A stretch of DNA of 5,288 nt from Ignavibacteriales bacterium (GTDB taxonomy: Bacteria; Bacteroidota; Ignavibacteria; Ignavibacteriales; Ignavibacteriaceae). The translations under genes and the position numbers were made by a program. Below, one piece after another: positions 1 to 5,171 of the stretch. The DNA lies in the NCBI GenBank assembly GCA_027347125.1, contig DAIERC010000157.1, positions 1-5,288 of the forward strand. Reading direction: 5' to 3'. Each line of letters opens with the position of its first letter. Position 1 is the first letter of the stretch. The notes beneath the pieces were generated by a model. It did not search any database and was not told where the DNA came from. It saw nothing but the letters and a program-made list of their open reading frames with translations.

Positions 1-157
1 AGAGCAGCCTTTTAAATTCTGTTATTGCATCAAAATATTCACCTGCTTCATACAATGCAACGGCTTTGTTGTATTGAGCTTGCAGCGCATCCTGTGAATA
101 AGTAATCCTTGCCGATAGCAGAATAAATAACAAGAGAAATATTCTTTTGGTAATCAT
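1..157 (-). CDS. Exported TPR protein, N-terminal part only (cut by window edge)
   Basis: The frame opens at ATG 157-155 and runs off the left edge after 52 codons, so the gene is incomplete. Residues 1-21 are a typical Sec signal peptide: Lys4-Arg5, a hydrophobic core rich in Leu/Ile/Phe, and a likely signal peptidase I site after Thr-Tyr-Ser, leaving Gln22 as the mature N-terminus. Residues 26-52 fit one tetratricopeptide repeat, with Tyr, Ala, Leu, Gly39-Glu-Tyr and Ala44-Ile at TPR-consensus spacing. Such proteins are usually periplasmic scaffolds for protein-protein contacts; BamD, YbgF/CpoB and many unnamed Bacteroidota proteins have this design, and 52 residues cannot separate them. 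The start is supported by an AGG Shine-Dalgarno that overlaps the stop of the preceding gene, 4 nt away. It is the last visible gene of the four-gene minus-strand cluster. Confidence 0.8.
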   Translation of the reverse strand, partial: MITKRIFLLLFILLSARITYSQDALQAQYNKAVALYEAGEYFDAITEFKRLL

Positions 158-161
158 TAAT

Positions 162-170
162 TTACCTGCA
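162..170 (-). promoter_or_regulatory. Ribosome binding site overlapping the upstream stop codon
   Basis: On the minus strand the sequence reads GCAGGTAAATTAATG. The AGG(T) core lies 7 nt before ATG 157-155 and is formed by the last sense codon and TAA stop of the 162-1025 gene. The ribosome ending one gene therefore sits on the binding site of the next, which favours coupled translation and fixes the start of the truncated TPR gene. Confidence 0.55.
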
Positions 171-1025
171 AAAATTAATTATAGGCACAAAATAGTTAAC
201 TTTTTCCAGATAGCTTTTTAAGTTTTGTACAAAATCAAAATCAATTTTTACATTGAACAACTGCGCTGAAGCGGCGGAACCATATATATTTCCCGCGTAA
301 AAACCCGCAGCCAGGCCGGTAAAAAGCCACGCCCTAAATTTATGGTCGGCTCTAAAATCCGTATAAGCGATATAACTTAATGCCGCAGTTGCAATAAACG
401 CAACTACCCCGTCAGCGTAATCTTCAGTATAAAATTTACCCGCCCCGGGAATTATTGCCGAGAATATTGCGGCGGCAACCGGGCTTTTATGTGGAAGCCC
501 GGATTTATATTTATAAAATTCAGAAAGTTTTTCCCTGTCGCTACCGGTAAAAGGTTTTAAAAATAAATCTTCACCCGGTAAATCTTTGGCACTTAAAAGG
601 AATGAAAAATTGTATAATGATAAAGCCTCCCTGTAGTAAGTTGTATCTTCCGTTAAATTCAATTTGTTAAATGAAGAACGGTATAGTTTAAAATCATTAG
701 TTTGAAAAAGTGATTTCAAATAATTCAGCCGCGCATATTTTCCTATGGATGACTGGCTTTGAATATCAGAATATGTTTTCGCAGCCTCGGAATAATATCC
801 CATCTTCGCGTAAGCCTCGCCTATTTTAAATTCAACGGTATCGCTTCTGGCATCACCCAAATAGCGTTTATATTCTTCAATGGCCCGAAGATAATCATGC
901 TGGCAAAACAGATAATCGGCGAAACTTTTTATGCTACCGGGAGAGAATAAATCCGGAGTGTTTTTTATGGTTTGGGCGTTTATAATAACGCTGAAAAGGA
1001 TTAGAAACGAAATAATATTTTTCAT
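162..1025 (-). CDS. Exported TPR protein with C-terminal multi-helix membrane domain
   Basis: The 287-residue product has a signal peptide (residues 1-17, hydrophobic core after Lys2, likely cleavage after Ile-Asn-Ala, mature Gln18). Two TPR-like helical pairs follow at about 31-56 and 62-88, then a helical stretch to about 175. Around 182-199 is a Ser-Pro-x-x-Ala-Ala...Pro-Gly-Ala-Gly-Lys-Phe-Tyr motif, followed by hydrophobic segments near 205-221 and 232-250. This resembles the small 'PGAGQxY' membrane domains (TM2/DUF5683-like) common in Bacteroidota; here Lys197 stands where Gln is usual. I infer an inner-membrane protein with a periplasmic TPR part that binds partners; no enzymatic motif is visible. 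Its ATG shares one base with the TAA of the YidD-like gene (TAATG), and no good Shine-Dalgarno is present, so translation probably depends on reinitiation. The exact function is unknown. Confidence 0.85.
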   Translation of the reverse strand: MKNIISFLILFSVIINAQTIKNTPDLFSPGSIKSFADYLFCQHDYLRAIEEYKRYLGDARSDTVEFKIGEAYAKMGYYSEAAKTYSDIQSQSSIGKYARLNYLKSLFQTNDFKLYRSSFNKLNLTEDTTYYREALSLYNFSFLLSAKDLPGEDLFLKPFTGSDREKLSEFYKYKSGLPHKSPVAAAIFSAIIPGAGKFYTEDYADGVVAFIATAALSYIAYTDFRADHKFRAWLFTGLAAGFYAGNIYGSAASAQLFNVKIDFDFVQNLKSYLEKVNYFVPIINFCR

Positions 1026-1477
1026 TATTTGTTAACAACTTCCGAGGGAGGTAAATATTTTATTTCTTTCGTATCAAGCGTATAAAGTGAAGGCGGATCG
1101 TAATAATGGCCGTCTTCAACCCGCGGATAGTGATCGTATTTTTTATAAATATCCATATCCCTGGTAAACCTGTCGAAAAACATCAAAGTTCCCTGAATAA
1201 AATTTGTCCGGCGAACCGACATTAAAAGAAAACTTGAGCACGTAGGGCTGAATGAGCAATTATCGCCGTCAACGTCTGAAAAAAATACCCAGTAAGCGTC
1301 GGCAAAAGATTTAAGTAGTAAATCGCCGACGTCGTTTTCGCTTAGCGAGTAATCTCTTTGATTGTTATTACCGGGAACCGCATAAGAATAATTTGCTTTG
1401 CCCCATTTTACCCAATCGGTTTGAGAGAACACCTGGGTTGATATAAGCAATAATAATATTATTATGGTACGATTCAT
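1025..1477 (-). CDS. Exported YidD-like protein
   Basis: The 150-residue product starts with a Sec signal peptide (Arg3, hydrophobic 4-14, likely cleavage after Val-Phe-Ser, mature Gln19; no lipobox). Residues about 57-129 resemble YidD, the small factor that helps YidC insert membrane proteins. Tyr62, Ser67, Gly71 and Cys74 fall at the same spacing as in E. coli YidD as I recall it, followed by Cys74-x5-Cys80 with Pro78-Thr79-Cys80-Ser81-Ser82, then Arg89-Arg90, Gly96 and Arg103. The family's Cys-His-Pro after the second helix is missing (Arg106-Asp107-Met108), and the Gly-x-Asp-Pro-Val-Pro end is altered to Gly123...Asp127-Pro128-Pro129 after an insertion of several residues. Classical YidD is about 70-90 residues, lacks a cleavable signal peptide and works from the cytoplasmic side, so this divergent form probably acts in the periplasm, where Cys74/Cys80 could form a disulfide. 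It lies 5 nt after the acyl-CoA dehydrogenase gene and overlaps the TPR gene by 1 nt. Domain assignment is fairly sure; function is not. Confidence 0.8.
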   Translation of the reverse strand: MNRTIIILLLLISTQVFSQTDWVKWGKANYSYAVPGNNNQRDYSLSENDVGDLLLKSFADAYWVFFSDVDGDNCSFSPTCSSFLLMSVRRTNFIQGTLMFFDRFTRDMDIYKKYDHYPRVEDGHYYDPPSLYTLDTKEIKYLPPSEVVNK

Positions 1478-1482
1478 TTCAA

Positions 1483-2628
1483 TTATTTTTCATCAAGCAA
1501 AGCTCTGGAAATTACCATCCTTTGAATTTCCGAAGTCCCTTCGTAAATCTCAGTAATTTTCGAGTCGCGCAAATATCTTTCAACCAAATATTCTCTTACG
1601 TAGCCATAGCCACCATGAATTTGAACCGCATCCAAGGCGCATTCAACCGCAATTTTTGATGAATATAATTTGGCCATTGCAGCTTCTTTGTAATATTTTT
1701 GCCCGGCGTCTTTTAACGCCGCAGCCTTAAATGTAAGAAGTTTGGCTGCGTCAATTTTCACAGCCATATCCGCAAGTTTAAATTGAACTGCCTGAAAATT
1801 TGAGATGTGTTGCCCGAATGCTTTTCTTTCTTTAGAATACTTAAGAGCAGCGTCCATCGAGCCTTCGGCAATTCCAATTGCCTGGGCAGCAATACCTATT
1901 CTTCCTCCGTTAAGAGTATTCATGGCAAAATTAAATCCCTTGCCTTCTTCCCACACTAAATTTTCGGCAGGCACTCTACAGTTCTCAAAAGTTAAAGAAC
2001 ATGTATCGGAGCTGCGGATTCCCATTTTATCTTCCTTTTTGCCTTGGCCGAACCCCTTCATTTCTTTTTCCACAACAAAAGTAGAAATACCGTGATGCCC
2101 TTTTTCTTTATCGGTAGTTGCCATCACCAGAGCGTAATCTGATGACTGCCCGTTTGTAATCCAATTTTTCATTCCGTTCAAAACATAATAATTACCGTCT
2201 TTGTCGGCGGTTGTTTTTTGTTTGGTTGCGTCGCTGCCTGCTTCCGGTTCCGAAAGAGCAAAGGCGCCAAGCTTTTCTCCCTTTGCAAGAGGAGTTAAAT
2301 ACTTTTCTTTAATAAAATCGGAACCGTATTTTTCAAGACCAAAACAAACAAGCGAATTGTTAACCGACATTACAACCCCAACACTAGCGTCAACTTTAGA
2401 TATTTCAATCATGGCCAGCACATAGCTAATAGTATCAAGCCCTGCCCCGCCGTATTCGGGTGAAACCATCATTCCCAGAAATCCGAGCTCTCCTAATTTT
2501 TTTATAATCTCAGACGGGAACTCTGCTTTGATGTCTCTTTCTATCGAAGAAAGCGCAATTTCGGCTTGAGCAAATTCTCTTGCCGTATCTCTAATCATTA
2601 GTTGATCTTCAGTGAAATCGAAATTCAT
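1483..2628 (-). CDS. Acyl-CoA dehydrogenase, short-chain (butyryl-CoA dehydrogenase type)
   Basis: This is a complete 381-residue FAD-dependent acyl-CoA dehydrogenase, the usual length for the cytosolic homotetrameric family. It oxidises acyl-CoA to trans-2-enoyl-CoA in fatty-acid or branched-chain amino-acid breakdown and passes electrons to electron-transferring flavoprotein. Visible motifs are Phe123-Ala-Leu-Ser-Glu-Pro-Glu-Ala-Gly-Ser-Asp133 (FAD/substrate signature), Trp156-Ile-Thr-Asn (flavin contact), Met202-Gly-Ile-Arg-Ser-Ser-Asp (middle beta domain), Arg268-x-x-Phe-Gly (FAD of the neighbouring subunit), Gln336-Ile-His-Gly-Gly-Tyr-Gly-Tyr, and Ile361-Tyr-Glu363-Gly-Thr with Glu363 as the expected catalytic base. 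That base position is typical of short/medium-chain enzymes (Bcd, MmgC, ACADS); chain-length preference is inferred. The start has a strong Shine-Dalgarno. It is the first gene of the cluster, although nothing in it links chemically to the envelope genes behind it. Confidence 0.96.
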   Translation of the reverse strand: MNFDFTEDQLMIRDTAREFAQAEIALSSIERDIKAEFPSEIIKKLGELGFLGMMVSPEYGGAGLDTISYVLAMIEISKVDASVGVVMSVNNSLVCFGLEKYGSDFIKEKYLTPLAKGEKLGAFALSEPEAGSDATKQKTTADKDGNYYVLNGMKNWITNGQSSDYALVMATTDKEKGHHGISTFVVEKEMKGFGQGKKEDKMGIRSSDTCSLTFENCRVPAENLVWEEGKGFNFAMNTLNGGRIGIAAQAIGIAEGSMDAALKYSKERKAFGQHISNFQAVQFKLADMAVKIDAAKLLTFKAAALKDAGQKYYKEAAMAKLYSSKIAVECALDAVQIHGGYGYVREYLVERYLRDSKITEIYEGTSEIQRMVISRALLDEK

Positions 2629-2634
2629 GATGGT

Positions 2635-2640
2635 TCCTCT
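2635..2640 (-). promoter_or_regulatory. Shine-Dalgarno of the acyl-CoA dehydrogenase gene
   Basis: AGAGGA on the minus strand ends 6 nt before ATG 2628-2626. It is the clearest ribosome binding site in the window and settles this start. The downstream genes at 1477 and 1025 have no comparable site, which fits their being read by coupling. Confidence 0.7.
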
Positions 2641-2761
2641 TTATTTGTTTACATTACTTTTTGGTAATTCCGTTTTAAGAAATGAGAACCTGCAATAAAC
2701 TTTTGGCTAATTACAGATATAAAACTCAATCCGGAAACAGTTAATCTGAAAATAATGCAAT

Positions 2762-2773
2762 AATCAATTGATT
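2762..2773. repeat. Perfect 12-bp palindrome AATCAATTGATT, possible operator
   Basis: AATCAATTGATT is its own reverse complement and is flanked by GCAATA on the left and GCAATG on the right. It lies about 135 nt before the acyl-CoA dehydrogenase start and about 100 nt before rlmN, a place where a dimeric regulator could bind. The sequence is AT-rich, so chance occurrence in a region this size is quite possible; regulator binding is only a guess. Confidence 0.3.
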
Positions 2774-2841
2774 GCAATGATTTACGAAAGAATATGATTT
2801 AGCTCTATTGACTAAAGAAAGCGATTTTTTGCAATTTCAGT

Positions 2842-2855
2842 TATAATTATATTTG
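2842..2855 (+). promoter_or_regulatory. Candidate -10 region of the rlmN promoter
   Basis: TATAAT (2842-2847) is a perfect sigma70 -10 box, but no -35 box lies at 16-18 nt. Directly after it, TATATTTG (2848-2855) fits the Bacteroidetes -7 consensus TAnnTTTG, with a TTTG at 2828-2831. That spacing of 16 nt is shorter than the 19-21 nt usually quoted. Either reading would put the transcript start only some 5-18 nt before the ATG at 2872, giving a very short leader. The element is plausible but the spacing is imperfect both ways. Confidence 0.35.
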
Positions 2856-2871
2856 CTTCGGAAAAAAGGTA

Positions 2872-3963
2872 ATGAATGATACAGAAAAAAATTTAATCAT
2901 CATGGAAAACAGAGACCAAAAAACAGTTTTAAAAGGATTAACTTTACCCGAACTTAAAGAGTATTTTGCAAATAGTGTCGGGCAAAGATTCAGGGGCCAG
3001 CAATTATTTAACTGGATGTATAACCACCTGGCCACAGATTTTGACGAGATGTCCAGCGTTCCAAAACTTCTCCGGAATAAATTGAGAGAAGAAACGGAAA
3101 TTGTAACTCTAAAATATGTCGCTTCGGAAGTATCCCCGTTTAACGGAACCAAGAAATACATATTTGAGACAAACGAAAATTTGAAAATAGAATCGGTCAT
3201 AATACCGGACGGGAAAAGGACAACATTATGTATCTCCACGCAAGTAGGCTGTCCGCTCGATTGTAAATTTTGCGCCACAGGTTTAATGGGTTACAAAAAA
3301 AACCTTACCTCTGGCGAAATATTTGATCAATACATGATGACGGCAAAAGATTACGGCGAAGATAGAATTTCCAACATTGTTTACATGGGAATGGGCGAAC
3401 CTTTGCTGAATTACGCGGCTACACTAAAATCACTTAAAATTTTTGCCGAGGAATTAACCACCAGTATAAGTTTAAAGAAAATTACAATTTCAACCGCAGG
3501 CATTGCACCGAAAATAAAAGAGTTAGCCGATACGGGCATGAACGTAAAAATTGCGTTGTCGCTGCATTCTTGTTTTGAAGACATTAGGACCAAAATAATG
3601 CCCATTAACCAAAAGTATTCTCTACAGGAAAACATAGACGCTGTTAGGTACTACGCAAAAAAAACTGATACCAGAATTACATTTGAATATGTTATGCTTA
3701 AAGACATTAATGACAGGCCTGAAGATATTGCCGCTTTGGGAAGGCTTTGCGCCAGAATACCTTCAAAAATAAATATCATTCCGTTTAACTCATTAAAGCA
3801 CATGAATCCCGAAGGCCTATCCGGCGAGCTGGAACCGACACCGCAACATAGGATAGAAGAGTTCGCTCAAAAATTAAGAGATAAAAATATCACTGTTATG
3901 GTAAGAGATACACAGGGAGAAGACATTGCTGCGGCTTGCGGGCAACTGGCTATAAAATTTTAA
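2872..3963 (+). CDS. rlmN: Dual-specificity 23S rRNA/tRNA adenine-C2 methyltransferase RlmN
   Basis: RlmN is a cytosolic radical-SAM enzyme that methylates C2 of A2503 in 23S rRNA and of A37 in some tRNAs, tuning decoding and the peptide exit tunnel. The 363-residue product has the full length of the family. An N-terminal helical domain (about 21-80, with Arg39-Phe-Arg-Gly-Gln-Gln and Trp48-Met-Tyr) precedes the radical-SAM barrel. The cluster cysteines are Cys127-x3-Cys131-x2-Cys134; Cys120 and Cys356 match E. coli Cys118 and the methyl-carrying Cys355, and Cys356 sits in the family ending Arg-Asp-Thr-Gln-Gly-Glu-Asp...Ala-Cys-Gly-Gln-Leu. Met172-Gly-Met-Gly-Glu-Pro is the SAM-binding GEP motif. 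All catalytic residues are present, and RlmN rather than Cfr is the clear reading. The start is uncertain: ATG 2872 has an AAGG very close (2 nt), while ATG 2902 (residue 11) has none but gives a normal N-terminus. It is first of a two-gene unit. Confidence 0.96.
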   Translation: MNDTEKNLIIMENRDQKTVLKGLTLPELKEYFANSVGQRFRGQQLFNWMYNHLATDFDEMSSVPKLLRNKLREETEIVTLKYVASEVSPFNGTKKYIFETNENLKIESVIIPDGKRTTLCISTQVGCPLDCKFCATGLMGYKKNLTSGEIFDQYMMTAKDYGEDRISNIVYMGMGEPLLNYAATLKSLKIFAEELTTSISLKKITISTAGIAPKIKELADTGMNVKIALSLHSCFEDIRTKIMPINQKYSLQENIDAVRYYAKKTDTRITFEYVMLKDINDRPEDIAALGRLCARIPSKINIIPFNSLKHMNPEGLSGELEPTPQHRIEEFAQKLRDKNITVMVRDTQGEDIAAACGQLAIKF

Positions 3964-3965
3964 TT

Positions 3966-4508
3966 ATGAAAAAACTAACCCATGACGAAATATCCGAAAA
4001 CAGAAGTACGCTAGATACGCTTCACAATGTAAAGAAATTACCCGTTTATGTTTTGCTGGACAGCATTAGAAGCAACTACAATGTAGGTTCAATATTCAGA
4101 ACTTCTGACGGCGCAATGATAGAAAAATTATTCCTTTGCGGTTACACGCCTCACCCGCCCAAAAAAGAAATTCTAAAAACCGCGCTTGGTTCAACAGAAA
4201 GCGTAAGCTGGGAATATGTTAAGGATCCTAAAGAAGTAGTTTTAAAATTAAAACGAAACGGCGTAAAAATTTATTCTTTAGAACTGACTACCAAAAGCAA
4301 GCCTTATTATAAAGTTCCGTTTGAAGATTTTCCTGTTTGTTTGATTGTAGGAAATGAGATTACTGGAGTTTCTCAGGACTTAATCGATCTTTGCAACAGT
4401 TCTATCGAGATTCCCCAATACGGCATTAAACAGTCGCTTAACGTTGCGGTAGCCTACGGTATTGCAATTTTTGAATTAAGAAAGATATACGATTTAAATA
4501 TTAGATAG
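3966..4508 (+). CDS. TrmH/SpoU-family RNA ribose 2'-O-methyltransferase
   Basis: This is a 180-residue single-domain SPOUT methyltransferase, which uses a trefoil-knot SAM site to methylate a ribose 2'-OH in tRNA or rRNA, normally as a dimer. The three SpoU motifs are complete: motif 1 Asn39-x-Gly41-x3-Arg45-Thr46, with Arg45 the expected catalytic arginine; motif 2 Ile127-Val-Gly-Asn130-Glu131-x2-Gly134; motif 3 Ile149-Pro-Gln-x-Gly-Ile-Lys-Gln-Ser157-Leu-Asn159-Val. Gln151 replaces the common Met of motif 3, as in the Trm3/TARBP1 branch (tRNA Gm18), but the substrate cannot be fixed from this alone. There is no N-terminal RNA-binding extension of the RlmB/TsnR type. I start at ATG 3966, 2 nt after the rlmN stop (TAATTATG). 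A TTG at 3936 inside rlmN would add ten residues without support. No Shine-Dalgarno is seen, so reinitiation after rlmN is likely. Confidence 0.9.
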   Translation: MKKLTHDEISENRSTLDTLHNVKKLPVYVLLDSIRSNYNVGSIFRTSDGAMIEKLFLCGYTPHPPKKEILKTALGSTESVSWEYVKDPKEVVLKLKRNGVKIYSLELTTKSKPYYKVPFEDFPVCLIVGNEITGVSQDLIDLCNSSIEIPQYGIKQSLNVAVAYGIAIFELRKIYDLNIR

Positions 4509-4512
4509 AGAT

Positions 4513-5169
4513 TTATTCCAGCCCTGAAAAATATTCTTCGCCGTTATCTTTTACGTGAAGCATTAGCAAATTTGCCCTAACAAGTTTTACAAGCGTACGC
4601 GAAGCGCGTCTTTCAGATATGTTTACCAATTTGCTTAATTCTTTAACGGTAATAATTTCATTTTGTGAAAGGTACTCGAATACATTTTTTTCAATAGGGC
4701 CTATAGAATATTTTTTTAACTGAAGATCATTTGCGCGCGCCCGCATTATGCGTATCATCTCTTTGCTGGCCTGTATGCTTTTATCATTTACTCGGATTGC
4801 AACAATAGCTTTGTTTATATCGAAATCTTTCTGATAATCCTGAAGTCTATGCGGTTTGTTATCTGATTCCGGAATTTCGGCAACCACAACTTCTTTACCG
4901 TGCATATCGATATAGTCGATGTAAATTTCTAGCGGAGGTTCGCAGTAGTTATTTGCGGCTTCTTTTATAAGTTCCGTTTCGCCCTTTTCACTTTCAACGC
5001 CTACAATATCCTTATTATCGTCCACACCGAATAAAATATACCCGCCCTTGGTGTTGGCAAAGGCCATCATTTCTTTGGCAATTTTTTCATGCGATGAGAA
5101 TTTACTTTTAAACTCGCACTGAAGGTTTTCTCCCCCTTCAATAAGTTCTTTTAACTCTCTTCTTTTCAT
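4513..5169 (-). CDS. AlbA_2 (Schlafen-like) domain protein with C-terminal winged helix
   Basis: The 218-residue product has an N-terminal AlbA_2 domain at about 5-145. Its marks are Glu19-Phe-Lys21, then Ala36-Phe-Ala-Asn-Thr-Lys-Gly-Gly43 leading into Ile-Leu-Phe-Gly48-Val-Asp-Asp51 and Gly57, and a late Ala124-Ile-Arg-Val-Asn-Asp-Lys-Ser131...Ala134-Ser strand. Residues about 156-214 look like a winged helix-turn-helix: a helix at 158-168, a turn with Thr174-Val-Lys-Glu-Leu, and a recognition-type helix around 184-198 (Ile184-Ser-Glu-Arg-Arg-Ala-Ser-Arg). The domain is common in putative transcriptional regulators, where it is often followed by a histidine-kinase-like ATPase domain; that domain is absent here, so this is a compact form. 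A nucleic-acid-binding regulator is inferred and its targets are unknown. It converges on the methyltransferase gene with 4 nt between stops. No upstream in-frame start exists before a stop codon, so ATG 5169 is well placed, but no Shine-Dalgarno is seen. Confidence 0.85.
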   Translation of the reverse strand: MKRRELKELIEGGENLQCEFKSKFSSHEKIAKEMMAFANTKGGYILFGVDDNKDIVGVESEKGETELIKEAANNYCEPPLEIYIDYIDMHGKEVVVAEIPESDNKPHRLQDYQKDFDINKAIVAIRVNDKSIQASKEMIRIMRARANDLQLKKYSIGPIEKNVFEYLSQNEIITVKELSKLVNISERRASRTLVKLVRANLLMLHVKDNGEEYFSGLE

Positions 5170-5171
5170 TA

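Larger units (their letters stand above)
2629..2871. other. Divergent intergenic promoter region
   Basis: These 243 nt separate the minus-strand acyl-CoA dehydrogenase cluster from the plus-strand rlmN unit. They are strongly AT-rich (16 G/C in the 60 nt at 2641-2700), and I see no coding frame with a credible product. Promoters for both directions must lie here or within the genes. For the minus strand the best sigma70-like pair I find is TTAACT (2744-2739) and TATATC (2721-2716) with a 17-nt spacer, each matching only 4 of 6 consensus bases, so it is weak. The word TGCAATAA occurs at 2691-2698 and (as TGCAATAA) at 2756-2763, and TTGCAAT at 2772-2778 and 2829-2835. A perfect palindrome lies at 2762-2773. 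No riboswitch or hairpin-plus-T-run terminator is evident. Confidence 0.6.

Noticed and set aside
759..950. A 63-codon plus-strand open frame opposite the TPR gene
   Set aside because: Short, without a ribosome binding site or recognisable motif, and fully inside a supported gene.
1805..2095. Plus-strand open frames opposite the acyl-CoA dehydrogenase gene (1805-2095 and 2201-2425)
   Set aside because: Both are antisense to a complete, conserved enzyme gene and have low-complexity, unfamiliar products.
2847..3278. A 143-codon open frame on the minus strand opposite rlmN
   Set aside because: It lies antisense to a clear radical-SAM gene, has no recognisable domain, and is explained by the codon pattern of rlmN.
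3411..3635. A 74-codon minus-strand open frame opposite rlmN
   Set aside because: Antisense to the conserved core of RlmN; no domain and no start signal.
3936..3965. A TTG start that would extend the SpoU-family protein by ten residues
   Set aside because: It begins inside the rlmN coding sequence and adds residues outside the fold; ATG 3966, right after the rlmN stop, gives a normal family N-terminus.
4480..4620. A bidirectional terminator between the converging genes
   Set aside because: Only 4 nt separate the stop codons, and I find no GC-rich hairpin with a T-run on either strand nearby.
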